Notes under the pieces: generated by a model
What the model saw: the letters and a program-made list of their open reading frames with translations, nothing else
Told to the model about the DNA's origin: nothing
Databases searched by the model: none
Source of the DNA: Cupriavidus nantongensis
Lineage (GTDB): Bacteria > Pseudomonadota > Gammaproteobacteria > Burkholderiales > Burkholderiaceae
Assembly: GCF_001598055.1 (NCBI RefSeq)
Contig: NZ_CP014844.1
Span: 1,664,947 to 1,728,946, forward strand
DNA: 64,000 bases
Reading direction: 5' to 3'
Program-made: the position numbers and the translations under genes
Shown: positions 56,537 through 64,000 of the stretch, one piece after another
Layout: every line of letters starts with the position of its first letter
How positions within the stretch are numbered: the stretch's first letter is position 1

Positions 56537-56552
56537 TGTGATGCAGATCACA
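56537..56552. promoter_or_regulatory. Perfect CRP-like palindrome
   Basis: TGTGA-TGCAGA-TCACA. It overlaps the first base of the following terminator stem and lies ~255 bp upstream of the leftward gene 56054-56281. Same family as the sites at 8290, 10763, 12025, 13690 and 58683. Confidence 0.5.
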
Positions 56553-56599
56553 AGCCGCTTCGTGCGGCTTTTTTTGTGCCCGCCGCGTGCGGGCTTTTT
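56552..56599 (+). terminator. Tandem intrinsic terminators
   Basis: First: AAGCCGC (56552-56558)/GCGGCTT (56564-56570) with TTCGT loop and T-run. Second: GCCCGC (56578-56583)/GCGGGC (56589-56594) followed by TTTTT. They separate tail and lysis genes. Confidence 0.82.
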
Positions 56600-56616
56600 C
56601 ATTTGACGGGGAATAC

Positions 56617-56892
56617 ATGCCGGATAACGCAAACCATGTCAGCCGGGAAGAGTTCGAGCAGCTGGTCGGTGAGGTGAAGGCCCTTAAGGAAAGCGTGGCG
56701 GAGAACACCGAGTGCACGCGCCGGACGGAAGCCAACACACAGGGACTGGTCGAGCTGTTCGATGCCCTCTCTGGTGGATTCAAGGTCATCGCTTGGCTTG
56801 GGCGGGCTGCGAAGCCAATCGGCTACATCGCGGGCGCGCTGGCGGCGGTCATTGGCTTGTGGACGGCCATCAAGGGAGGCGGAATCAAATGA
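56617..56892 (+). CDS. Holin candidate
   Basis: 91 residues from ATG 56617, MPDNANHVSREEFEQLVGEV (GGGGAA upstream). N-terminal coiled coil (10-55) and one transmembrane helix ~66-85 (KPIGYIAGALAAVIGLWTAI), with a short basic end. Directly precedes the endolysin (ATGA overlap). One-span topology suggests a pinholin- or class III-type protein that lets the SAR endolysin act. Assignment by context. Confidence 0.6.
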   Translation: MPDNANHVSREEFEQLVGEVKALKESVAENTECTRRTEANTQGLVELFDALSGGFKVIAWLGRAAKPIGYIAGALAAVIGLWTAIKGGGIK

Positions 56893-57380
56893 GCAAGGCC
56901 AAATTGATCGCGCTGGTCGGCGCGCCAACGGCGGCTTGGCTGCTCGCCATCACGCCGCAGCTTGAGGGCAAGGTGCTGCGCGGGTACAGGGACCCGATCG
57001 GCATTGTCACCGCTTGCTCGGGACACACGAAGACCGCCGTGCTTGGCAGGCCATACACGGAGGCCGAATGCGAAAAGCTGCTGGTCGATGATCTGATCGA
57101 GCATGCAGAGCCGGTGCTCGCTTGCACGCCGGGACTGAAGGGAAGGCCATGGCAACTGGGGGCGGCCGTAAGCTTCGCGATCAACGTGGGCGCCGGTGCC
57201 TACTGCGGCAGCGCGACGGCGGCGCGGTTCAACGCCGGGAACTTCCGCGGGGCCTGCAGGGCGATGAACGAGAGTGACAGCGGACGGCCTCAATGGGTGA
57301 CTGCAGGCGGTAAGGTTCTGCCCGGCTTGGTCAAACGTCGTGCGATTGAGCGCAGTGTTTGTGAAAGGGGGCTGCCATGA
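56889..57380 (+). CDS. SAR endolysin (GH24 lysozyme)
   Basis: 163 residues from ATG 56889, MSKAKLIALVGAPTAAWLLA. A signal-anchor-release-like N-terminal segment (4-22) precedes the GH24 catalytic triad spaced E-x8-D-x5-T: Glu26, Asp35, Thr41 (LEGKVLRGYRDPIGIVT). Then ACSGHTKTAVLG, LVDDLIEHAEPV, and ENLVKRR-like ending (LPGLVKRRAIERSVC). It cleaves peptidoglycan after release from the membrane. Confidence 0.88.
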   Translation: MSKAKLIALVGAPTAAWLLAITPQLEGKVLRGYRDPIGIVTACSGHTKTAVLGRPYTEAECEKLLVDDLIEHAEPVLACTPGLKGRPWQLGAAVSFAINVGAGAYCGSATAARFNAGNFRGACRAMNESDSGRPQWVTAGGKVLPGLVKRRAIERSVCERGLP

Positions 57381-57751
57381 CGCCGATGGCCATCCTATGG
57401 CGCGGGGCCGGCGCCCTGGTGCTGGCCGCTGGCCTGTTTGCCGCCGGCTGGACCGTCAACGGCTGGCGCAAGGGCGCCGAGATTGCGGAGCTCACCGCGG
57501 CGCGGGCCCAGGCCGACCTTGCCGACGCCAACACCGCGCTCAGCGATCTCAAGGAGGCGGGAGTCAGGATCCGCCAGAGCGCTGACGACTACCTGGTTAT
57601 CAAATCGGATCTCGGCGCCAAGATGGACGCCATCCGGAAGGATCTGAAAAATGCGAAGCCTCTGCCTGTGGATTGCCGCCCTGATGATGTCCGCGTGCGC
57701 AACCTCTCCAGCGCTGTCGACGCAGCCAAGCAAGCCGCCGCCGCTCGATAG
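57377..57751 (+). CDS. Rz: i-spanin (Rz)
   Basis: 124 residues, MTPMAILWRGAGALVLAAGL. One N-terminal membrane anchor (7-27), then a periplasmic coiled coil (ELTAARAQADLADANTALSD) ending near DDVRVRNLSSAVDAAKQAAA. Downstream of the endolysin with ATGA overlap, and carrying an embedded Rz1 frame: the classical spanin pair that fuses inner and outer membranes. Confidence 0.85.
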   Translation: MTPMAILWRGAGALVLAAGLFAAGWTVNGWRKGAEIAELTAARAQADLADANTALSDLKEAGVRIRQSADDYLVIKSDLGAKMDAIRKDLKNAKPLPVDCRPDDVRVRNLSSAVDAAKQAAAAR

Positions 57752-57896
57752 CGCGCTGGCTGCCCCATGCGTGGTGCCGGACGCGCCAGAGGTGGCTGAC
57801 TATGACGTTTGGCAGGACTGGATGGTGACGGTGCTGGGTGAGCTGGGCGACTGCGCGGCACGCCACCGAAAGACGGTGGAGGCTTGGCCCAAGTAG
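57651..57896 (+). CDS. Rz1: o-spanin lipoprotein (Rz1)
   Basis: 81 residues, MRSLCLWIAALMMSACATSP. Lipobox M-S-A-C16, then a Pro-rich segment (TQPSKPPPLDSALAAPC). It starts inside Rz in the +1 frame and extends beyond its stop by 145 bp, so it is partly overlapping rather than fully nested. It anchors to the outer membrane and binds Rz. Confidence 0.82.
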   Translation: MRSLCLWIAALMMSACATSPALSTQPSKPPPLDSALAAPCVVPDAPEVADYDVWQDWMVTVLGELGDCAARHRKTVEAWPK

Positions 57897-57972
57897 CTTC
57901 CCCTGCAAAGGGAGGGGTAAAGCAACGTTCAGCAGGGGCCGTTAAACAAGACTCCACCTTCCCGGAGTCTTT

Positions 57973-58146
57973 ATGAATATGCGTTACATTCCGACCCAAG
58001 ATGAGCAGCTGGGTTTTGATGTGGAGGCCTTTATCCGCGCCTGCGTGCCCGGCGGCCCATCGTGTGATCCGGGTCTTGTGGCCGATGCGATCCGAGAATG
58101 GTTCGATAGCTTCGATGATGGTCCCGTCTCTTGGCCGACGGATTAA
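57973..58146 (+). CDS. Small acidic protein after the lysis genes (57 aa)
   Basis: ATG 57973 to TAA 58146, MNMRYIPTQDEQLGFDVEAF. GGAG 7 nt upstream is a good ribosome-binding site. Acidic, Asp- and Trp-rich C-terminus (REWFDSFDDGPVSWPTD). Function unknown. Confidence 0.55.
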   Translation: MNMRYIPTQDEQLGFDVEAFIRACVPGGPSCDPGLVADAIREWFDSFDDGPVSWPTD

Positions 58147-58174
58147 ACCCGTGGCGGCTGGCTTCCTGTTGCAC

Positions 58175-58501
58175 TCATTTATTGCCGATCTGCTGGCGGA
58201 TTAGCCCGATGCCAGCCTCCAAGGTGTCAATCACGCCTTGAGCAGTCTGATGGCCCATGGCGACTAGGACGTGGCCGCGACCAAAGGGGGTGAGCGCAAC
58301 TGAGGGCTGCCTATCTCCGGTTCGATACTCTTCAATCAATTGACGGATAGATGAGTCGAACCCCAACCAGACGCTTGGATCGTAGATGCTGCCAGCGGAC
58401 CAACGCGGAGGATCGTTTAGTAGGACGGCGATCAAGAGCCGCTCATGCTGCGGCAATCTCTCAACTTTGGCGAAGGCATCAGCAAGATCAACAAGGCTCA
58501 T
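58175..58501 (-). CDS. Leftward hypothetical protein at the prophage edge
   Basis: 108 residues, MSLVDLADAFAKVERLPQHE. Helical, with a Leu-rich start and VALTPFGRGHVLVAMGHQTA in the centre. Leftward at the right end of the phage, with a GTGA-N6-TCAC palindrome 180 bp upstream. No family recognised; a lysogen-expressed accessory gene is likely. Confidence 0.55.
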   Translation of the reverse strand: MSLVDLADAFAKVERLPQHERLLIAVLLNDPPRWSAGSIYDPSVWLGFDSSIRQLIEEYRTGDRQPSVALTPFGRGHVLVAMGHQTAQGVIDTLEAGIGLIRQQIGNK

Positions 58502-58682
58502 AGCAACACTGGAGAAGTCGGCGACGCGATTGCCGCGGGATCGATGTTAATCGCGGGTTTAGCGCTTCGGTATGAAACGGTAAAAAAGTGCCAAGCCAGC
58601 GGGGACCGGCTCGGCAAGAAGGGAACGCCAACGGGGTCATCGTTAGCGGATCGAAGTATGCAAGTTGCCACTGCTTGACCAG

Positions 58683-58696
58683 GTGATGCCTATCAC
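58683..58696. promoter_or_regulatory. GTGA-N6-TCAC palindrome at the prophage right edge
   Basis: GTGA-TGCCTA-TCAC followed by AAGCCGG, the same right flank as the copies at 12025 and 56538. It lies between the last phage gene and the ligD remnant. The 58502-58727 stretch otherwise shows no gene and may contain the right attachment site, which was not identified. Confidence 0.45.
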
Positions 58697-58727
58697 AAGC
58701 CGGGAAATAGGACCGATGGAAGCCGGG

Positions 58728-59129
58728 CTACCGCGTGAACCTCTTATAAGGAACCGCACCGGGTCGCTTAATCTTCGCCCAGTCGCTCGAGCGCTCACCA
58801 GCCTGGTACGTCGATCCGGTGCGCTTGCCCACCACTCCCTCCAGTCCAAGCGCCAGCGCATGCCCGTATAGCCAGGCGCCATCCTCGATGCTGTCCACAT
58901 ACAGCAGCCCATCCCGCTGCGATCCCAGCAGCTTCCGCAGCGCGGCCTTGCGCCGCTGGAGCGGCTGTCCGCGCAGGTCCTTCCCGTTGCCGACCAGTAT
59001 GTCGAATACGCAGTAGACGACCGGTTCTGCGCCGCGGTACCAACCCCGGCGCCGAGCACGGGATTGTAGCCGCTCGAAGTCGCTGCGGCCAATGTCGTCC
59101 AGCACGCACACCTTCTGAACGGTACTCAC
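58728..59129 (-). pseudogene. ligD: Fragment of LigD-type ATP-dependent DNA ligase
   Basis: The frame contains IGRSDFERLQSRARRRGWYR, VVYCVFDILV (motif III), DGAWLYGHALALGLEGVVGK (motif IV) and SSDWAKIKR (motif V) of the LigD adenylation domain. The nucleotidyl-lysine motif and both ends of the protein are missing, so it is a remnant of the bacterial NHEJ ligase. It marks the chromosomal side of the right prophage boundary or an old rearrangement. Confidence 0.8.
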
Positions 59130-59518
59130 TGTGAGTTGTTCGCCCTCACCACGCTGCGCCTCCGGGATTGACTGGGAGTTCCTAAGGTTGCTGTCGACGT
59201 GAACTCACAGTTTCAAGGATCCGCAGCACGATCAGGGAAACGCAAATTCGTTTGACCGCTCTACGCCGGTTGCTAATGTCTCTTGCCGACCCTTATTTGC
59301 CGGTCTAAGCCGCCCTGATCGCATGGCGGCTTAGAAACTGATGCGACCTGAAGTGCAGCAGAAATTTGGTATCGCCGTGGCGTGTGCATTTTTAGGCGTA
59401 TTCTCGCGTTCCGCCAACAACCTCTAGGTCTTTAGTCCTCACAGTCGACAATATTGTGCTACAGTGATTCACGATTCACGATTCTTCAAGGCGGCGGCCT
59501 TGAAGCACGCGTAGCACT
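59130..59518. other. Intergenic region upstream of the TetR gene
   Basis: 389 bp, no gene seen. Contains ACTCAC-T-GTGAGT (59124-59136), a 10-bp perfect hairpin CTAAGCCGCC/GGCGGCTTAG (59305-59334), and, 30-50 bp before the TetR start, tandem GATTCAC repeats including the near-palindrome GTGATTCAC, a plausible operator for autoregulation. Promoter boxes are not clear. Confidence 0.4.
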
Positions 59519-60175
59519 ATGAAACACATGACGAATGTGGCGCGGGCAGCGTCTTGGAAAACCGCGAGTTCCCGTTCGGAGCGGTCAGAGCGCATTCGAA
59601 GCGCTCTATTGTCTGCCGCAGCCGAGGTGGTGGGCGAGGTGGGCTATGCGGAAGCTTCCGTAACAATGATCACGCAGCGTGCCGGGGTGGGCCAGGGCAC
59701 GTTCTACAACTATTTCAAGTCGCGACAAGATTTGCTGGACTCCCTTCTTCCAGATCTTGGCGAGCAGATGCTCGACTACGTCCGCGATGAAGCTGTGGGC
59801 GGAAGCGGATTCCGTGATCTCGAGGAGAAGAGCTTCCGCGCCTTTTTCGGATTTCTTAAAAGTACTCCCCAGTTTCCCCGCATTCTGAATGAAGCGGAAA
59901 GCTTCGCCCCGGCAGGGTTTCAGAAGCACCTCGACAACGTATCGAAGCGGTACATCCGTTTCCTGCAGCGTTCCATGAAAAACGGTGAGTTGCAGGATTA
60001 CTCGGAGGGTGAACTCGAAGTCGTTGCCTACATGTTGATGGCGGCCCGTAGCTATCTGTCTCAACGCTATATGTCCCCCGATGGCCGCAGCGTCGAACTT
60101 CCTCGTTTGGCAGCGGATGCCTATATGAAGTTTGTTCTCTACGGGCTTGTGGGGCGACCACCCGAAGAGAAATGA
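59519..60175 (+). CDS. TetR-family transcriptional regulator
   Basis: 218 residues, MKHMTNVARAASWKTASSRS. HTH about residues 27-72 (IRSALLSAAAEVVGEVGYAE, ITQRAGVGQGTFYNYFKSRQ), then a helical ligand-binding domain. Met4 could also start. The OYE gene follows 46 bp downstream in the same direction, so this regulator probably controls that enzyme in response to a small electrophile or aromatic compound. Confidence 0.88.
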   Translation: MKHMTNVARAASWKTASSRSERSERIRSALLSAAAEVVGEVGYAEASVTMITQRAGVGQGTFYNYFKSRQDLLDSLLPDLGEQMLDYVRDEAVGGSGFRDLEEKSFRAFFGFLKSTPQFPRILNEAESFAPAGFQKHLDNVSKRYIRFLQRSMKNGELQDYSEGELEVVAYMLMAARSYLSQRYMSPDGRSVELPRLAADAYMKFVLYGLVGRPPEEK

Positions 60176-60221
60176 CATTTCCCTTAAAGCGACTATATCT
60201 CTAAACGTTTCCGGAGTGCAC

Positions 60222-61397
60222 ATGGACAAAACGCTTCTATGGTCCCCAATCAAATTCCGTACTGTGGAGCTCAAGAACCGTGTTGTGATTTCGCCGATGT
60301 GCATGTACAGCGCGCAGGAGGGAATGGCAGATGACTTGCACCTTGTACATCTGGGCCGGTTTGCGCTAGGCGGCGCCGGTTTAGTGTTCGTGGAGGCTAC
60401 GGCGGTCAGTGCGCAGGGGCGTATTACCCCCGGTTGTCTCGGTCTATGGTCTGACGAACAAGTCGCGCCGCTTAAACGCATTACAGATTTTGTGCATCGT
60501 TTCGATGCTGCAGTTGGCATCCAGCTCTCTCATAGCGGCGACAAGGGAGCGTCGCAGCGGCCCTGGGAGGGTGGGGGGCCATTGAGTGCTAGTGAGTCGG
60601 CTCACGCTGTCGAGCAAGGCTGGGCGACCGTTGGGGTGTCGGTCAGCGAGGAGGGCAATACAGCGTCTGACGCTCAACCTCTTACCGAGGCGGATCTGCA
60701 TCAGATTATCAGTGAATTTGTGGCCAGCACGGAACGCGCCAACGCTGCAGGCTTTGACGTGCTGGAGCTCCATTGCGCGCACGGATACCTTTTGCACTCA
60801 TTTCTATCGCCACTAAGTAACCATAGGTTGGATCGGTTTGGCGGTTCGCTGGAAAACCGCATGCGCTTTCCCCTGGAAGTCGTTGAGGCGGTGCGCAAGG
60901 TATGGCCTGCAAGCAAGCCTCTGTTCGTTCGTATATCGAGTGTAGACGGCCTGGATGCAGGGTGGGGTGTGGAAGACAGCGTGAGTTTTGCCACGGAACT
61001 GCGCAAGCTTGGAGTCGACGCCGTCGACTGTTCATCCGGGGGAATGGTCCTTCCCAAGGACAAGCAGCTAGTGGGTCGAACGCCCGGATATCATGTGCCG
61101 TACGCGCGTCGAATTCGTGAGGAAGTCGGGGTGCGGACCGTTGCGGTTGGACTGATTCGTGATCCGTCGCACGCGCAACAAGTCCTGGACGACGAGAGCG
61201 CTGACTTGATTGCGATTGCTCGCGAAGCTTTGTTCAACCCAAATTGGGCAAGCCATGCCGCCCTATTTGAGCAGGGTAATTCGGGATGGGAGGCTTGGGT
61301 TGAACAGCATGGCTGGTGGCTGAAGCGACGCGCCAGGCAGCAGGATGAGTCGTTCGAACATCTTGGGGCTATCGCGCGCAGTACAAGTAAGGATTAA
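60222..61397 (+). CDS. Old yellow enzyme family NAD(P)H:flavin oxidoreductase
   Basis: 391 residues from ATG 60222 (GGAG upstream). FMN-binding TIM barrel: LKNRVVISPMCMYSAQEGMA with Cys27, the redox-tuning residue of YqjM/XenA-type enzymes; GRFALGGAGLVFVEATAVSA; IQLSHSGDKGA; ELHCAHGYLLHSFLSPLSNH then RFGGSLENRMRF; and VAVGLIRDP with IAIAREALFNP near the end. It reduces activated C=C bonds or nitro groups at the expense of NAD(P)H. Class III-like. Probably co-transcribed with TetR. Confidence 0.88.
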   Translation: MDKTLLWSPIKFRTVELKNRVVISPMCMYSAQEGMADDLHLVHLGRFALGGAGLVFVEATAVSAQGRITPGCLGLWSDEQVAPLKRITDFVHRFDAAVGIQLSHSGDKGASQRPWEGGGPLSASESAHAVEQGWATVGVSVSEEGNTASDAQPLTEADLHQIISEFVASTERANAAGFDVLELHCAHGYLLHSFLSPLSNHRLDRFGGSLENRMRFPLEVVEAVRKVWPASKPLFVRISSVDGLDAGWGVEDSVSFATELRKLGVDAVDCSSGGMVLPKDKQLVGRTPGYHVPYARRIREEVGVRTVAVGLIRDPSHAQQVLDDESADLIAIAREALFNPNWASHAALFEQGNSGWEAWVEQHGWWLKRRARQQDESFEHLGAIARSTSKD

Positions 61398-61465
61398 CGC
61401 CCCAGCCGGAAGCACCTGGCCACAGATGTCGAAATTGTCGCCAGGTGCGAAGCTGCTTCACATGA

Positions 61466-61966
61466 CTATGCCGATGCGCGCGAATCCAGAATCTCGCGCG
61501 AAACAATTATCGGTAAGTGGCCGTCAGGAAGAAAGTTGGGCTCGTCTGCTCTCGTCACCTGGTAGGCATCGGTCTGTGTACCGGCGCGCATGTCGGCAGT
61601 TGACGCGAACCATGTGATCGCCAGCCCGTCATATGGCTGGCGAACAGGAGAGTACTCGGGGCGTGCGTGATTCTGCTCGTAGCGCCGGATGTACTCGATC
61701 TGTCTTGCGATCGGGCCGTGGACATCTTGCCAGTAGTCGAAGAAGTGCTTCGTTTCCATGCCCGGGCGCCGTGAAACAAACTCAACGTTCTTGACTGACG
61801 AGGGGGGTATTTCACCGTCCTTTGCCACATGGGCCGTCACAATCAGGACAGTCATTCGTTCCCGATCAATCAGATCGTCCGGGCGACGTGGGTCGCTCGC
61901 CTCTGTCTGCATCGCCAAGCTTGCGGCTTGTGCTTTCATGAGCGTCTGATACGTCCGCTCTTCCAT
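61466..61966 (-). CDS. EthD-domain protein, probably 5'-truncated
   Basis: 166 residues. EFVSRRPGMETKHFFDYWQD then VHGPIARQIEYIRRYEQNHA is an EthD-like dimeric alpha/beta-barrel domain. The preceding ~70 residues (FDAMEERTYQTLMKAQAASL upstream of MTVLIVTAH) look like the end of a first, missing EthD repeat; the frame can be read back to within 10 nt of the group II intron (62014), where a TGA occurs. The intron may therefore have cut the gene. The relation to the OYE gene is convergent. Confidence 0.65.
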   Translation of the reverse strand: MEERTYQTLMKAQAASLAMQTEASDPRRPDDLIDRERMTVLIVTAHVAKDGEIPPSSVKNVEFVSRRPGMETKHFFDYWQDVHGPIARQIEYIRRYEQNHARPEYSPVRQPYDGLAITWFASTADMRAGTQTDAYQVTRADEPNFLPDGHLPIIVSREILDSRASA

Positions 61967-62013
61967 CGCGTCGAATAGCAGTTCGCCCTTTGTGGGGTCG
62001 CTTCAGAAAACGG

Positions 62014-64000
62014 GTAGAGTCGAGATGTGACGCGGTGGCGTTAGGTTCTGCATATCAGTAGCCGCCCCTTTCGTTTGGCGGTGCCTCATTAGCCGAACCG
62101 TGGCTCCGTTTTCACATCCCGCTCATCGAACCGGACGTGCGCTACTAACGCATCCGGCTCTCGGACAGAACATCATGCCTTCGCCCACGGAAGGTTCTGC
62201 GGAAGCTTTGGCAGGCGGATGAGTCCAAGCTGCTGGTAGAGATACTCATCGGGGTAGCGCGCTACTCCCCCACTGCGCTGCTTGTGCTTCTTGCACAACC
62301 ATCGGCGGAGCCGGTTTGTGGTGTACTTGTCGAGGAACCGATAGGCAGGAGTGACCGGGCCGAGGCTAAAGTAGTTGGCCCATCCGCCAAGTTTCTGATT
62401 CAGACGCTTCACCATTTCCCCGGCATCCATCCATGCCATGTTTCGGCCTGTCTGGATACGCACCGTTTCAGTCATGCGCTTTATGCTCTTTCGCGACGGT
62501 CGAGCGGCGATGTACGGCCGCCGAGTCTTGACCGAGTAGCGCCGACCAAAGGTGTACCCCAGGAAGTCGAACTCGCCATCCGGAAGGCGGCAAATCCGGG
62601 TCTTTTCTTCGTTCACCGTAAGCTTAAGCAGGCCCATCATCTGCCGCATGGCGGCGAGCGCCTTCTGGGCATTGCTGCCCTTACAGCAGATGACCAGATC
62701 GTCGGCATAATTGACGATCCGAGCACCAAGCCGCTGTTCCAAGCCAGCCTTCTTCCACCCCAAGATAAATCGTCGCATGTACAGATTGGACAGTAGGGGT
62801 GAGATCGGCGAGCCCTGCGGAATGCCCCGCTTGGTATCCCGATTGGACGTCGTGCGCTTCTTGCGACCTCGCTCATCCTCCTCTTCCACCGGGGCATCCA
62901 GCCAGAGCTTCACCAGATGCAGAACACGCCTATCAACAACCCGGCGTGCTACCGATTTCATGAGTTCGACGTGCGGGATCGTGTCGAAGTACCCGGACAG
63001 GTCGGCGTCCACAACATCCTTGTGGCCACTGGCCAGTAGCCCGTGTACCTCGCGCACAGCGCTTTGTGCACTCCGGTTTTGTCGGTAGGCATGCTGTTCT
63101 GGCGGCAGATCGGCCTCGAAGATTGGCTCCAAGACCAGCATCGCCGCCGTCTGACACACCCTTTCCGCCAGTCGCGGAATGCCAAGCGGCCTGAGTTTGC
63201 CGTTCGGCTTTGGAATATAGACCCTTCTTACCGCTTCCGGACGATACGTTCCATCCCGAAGCTGCTGCGCCAATTCCCCAAGCCATCGCTCCTGCCCATA
63301 CTGCTCAACATCATCGAACGTCAGGCCGTCTACACCCGGTGCCCCCTTGTTGGCGCGGCAACACGCATAGGCGTGCCTTAGCACGTCCATTCGATAGATC
63401 TTGTCGTACAAGGCATAGAAGCGAAACTCGGGTTCTTCCTTCGCTTTCGCATGTAACGCCGTCCGTAGTCCCTGAACGCTAATCGGAGTTGCTAGGTTTC
63501 CCAATCTCCTGTCCTTTCCCACTTTCAACGTTGGTTCTGAACTGAGGCCCCTTTCCTCCACTGGCATTACCCAGCTTCCTCGGTAATACGGGCCTCTCCG
63601 CCACCCCTATGCGCCCGGCCTGTCCGTCACCGGCTTCCGGTTGGTCGTTGCGCTCGACCACGCACGGGGCTTCCCGTGTTGCATCGGTTTCCCTCTTGTA
63701 TGCATGCTGTCGCCACTACCCCGGCGGAACCGCGGGGTGCATGTTTCGCTCTCTTCCCCCACGGTGGCAGCCTTCCCCGATATTCCGACGGGTCGGCTTC
63801 CGCATTGCGTCTTTCGAGGCCTGCTCAGCGTTCACTCACGTTACGGCCTGCATACTCGCCAAGTCACTTACATGACCCTCTACATCGAAGGCTTCAGCCG
63901 CTTCGTTACCTCCACGACTGCTCCGATTGCTACCGGCTGGAGCGAGAGTTGCCGGGCGGGATTCGCACCCGCTGAGAAACCGTGCCTTTGCACGGCGCAC
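62014..64000 (-). mobile_element. Group II intron, copy 2
   Basis: 1,987 bp in opposite orientation to copy 1, from the 3' end ...CTCTAC at 62014 to the 5' end GTGCG at 64000, which is exactly the last base of the window. The maturase and the shadow frames over the entire element are the same as in copy 1, implying identity or near identity and recent transposition. The 3' flank (62013 downward) is the start of the EthD gene region. Confidence 0.88.
62173..63567 (-). CDS. ltrA: Group II intron reverse transcriptase/maturase (copy 2)
   Basis: 464 residues, identical in sequence to the protein at 33358-34752, with the same intact YADD active site, maturase X domain and no endonuclease domain. 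It is encoded within the second intron copy. Two intact identical copies mean either can act in trans on both introns. Confidence 0.95.
   Translation of the reverse strand: MPVEERGLSSEPTLKVGKDRRLGNLATPISVQGLRTALHAKAKEEPEFRFYALYDKIYRMDVLRHAYACCRANKGAPGVDGLTFDDVEQYGQERWLGELAQQLRDGTYRPEAVRRVYIPKPNGKLRPLGIPRLAERVCQTAAMLVLEPIFEADLPPEQHAYRQNRSAQSAVREVHGLLASGHKDVVDADLSGYFDTIPHVELMKSVARRVVDRRVLHLVKLWLDAPVEEEDERGRKKRTTSNRDTKRGIPQGSPISPLLSNLYMRRFILGWKKAGLEQRLGARIVNYADDLVICCKGSNAQKALAAMRQMMGLLKLTVNEEKTRICRLPDGEFDFLGYTFGRRYSVKTRRPYIAARPSRKSIKRMTETVRIQTGRNMAWMDAGEMVKRLNQKLGGWANYFSLGPVTPAYRFLDKYTTNRLRRWLCKKHKQRSGGVARYPDEYLYQQLGLIRLPKLPQNLPWAKA

Larger units (their letters stand above)
56282..56616. other. 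Intergenic region before the lysis genes
   Basis: 335 bp with no convincing gene. A rightward frame ending at 56431 contains a CxxCH, but it has no start of its own. It carries a GTGA-TGCAGA-TCAC palindrome (56538-56551) and two tandem intrinsic terminators (56552-56575, 56578-56599). Confidence 0.5.

Noticed and set aside
1..64000. CRISPR array, tRNA or rRNA genes
   Set aside because: No regularly spaced repeats, cloverleaf-like or rRNA sequences were noticed on either strand.

Overview
The window is almost entirely one high-GC temperate siphovirus genome (a prophage, about 1-58.5 kb) followed by a short stretch of bacterial chromosome. Base composition, codon use, the style of the phage genes, and the flanking LigD-fragment/TetR/OYE/EthD genes point to a betaproteobacterium of the Burkholderiales (Cupriavidus/Ralstonia/Burkholderia-like); the genus cannot be fixed from the sequence. 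The left end is still inside a phage gene, and no integrase is present, so the integrase and left attachment site probably lie beyond base 1.

Layout. (i) 1-7707, leftward early operon: tightly packed, translationally coupled small genes, a KTSC protein, a putative single-strand annealing protein and a YqaJ-type exonuclease (a recombination module). It is driven by a strong promoter at 8237-8265 that carries phage operators and is followed by a structured leader with a boxA-like element. (ii) 8.4-13.5 kb, accessory block of mostly leftward genes expected to be expressed in the lysogen: a membrane protein, a Zn-ribbon protein, a DUF4214 protein, a P63C-domain protein and a lipoprotein. (iii) 13.7-14.5 kb, immunity switch: divergent repressor and Cro-like genes around three copies of a CACC-N4-GGTG operator that is also found at the leftward promoter 6 kb away. 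Both switch promoters appear to give leaderless mRNAs. (iv) 14.9-25.7 kb, rightward early/middle operon: CII-like regulator, replication initiator, DnaB helicase, RuvC-like resolvase, NinB, Gp37/Gp68 protein, a PD-(D/E)XK-like protein, an HNH homing endonuclease, NinX and a candidate late regulator. A promoter placed just upstream of an intrinsic terminator at 25.67-25.75 kb resembles the lambda PR'-tR' arrangement. (v) 25.9-28.5 kb, a Com-like translational activator coupled to a DNA methyltransferase, and a RelE/ParE toxin with an Xre antitoxin. (vi) 28.6-56.1 kb, late genes: terminase, DUF4055 portal, gp7-like head protein, scaffold, capsid, connectors (including a miniature kinase-like protein), tail genes with a canonical -1 frameshift, a 2061-residue tape measure and tail-tip/fibre genes. 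(vii) 56.6-58.5 kb, lysis cassette (holin candidate, SAR endolysin, Rz/Rz1) plus two small genes.

A group II intron (1,987 bp) sits in the head operon at 32925-34911. An identical-looking copy lies in opposite orientation at 62014-64000 in the chromosome, next to an EthD gene; the window ends exactly at its 5' GTGCG. Chromosomal genes seen are a ligD remnant, a TetR regulator with an OYE-family flavoprotein, and the EthD-like gene.

Most notable observations: six intergenic copies of a GTGA-N6-TCAC palindrome (CRP-like), all upstream of leftward prophage genes; a shared five-copy operator set; a ribosome-binding-site hairpin ahead of the methyltransferase beside a Com gene; a 143-residue kinase-like protein in the connector module; an HNH gene that seems to have displaced the 3' end of its host gene; and a zinc-knuckle gene broken by one stop codon.
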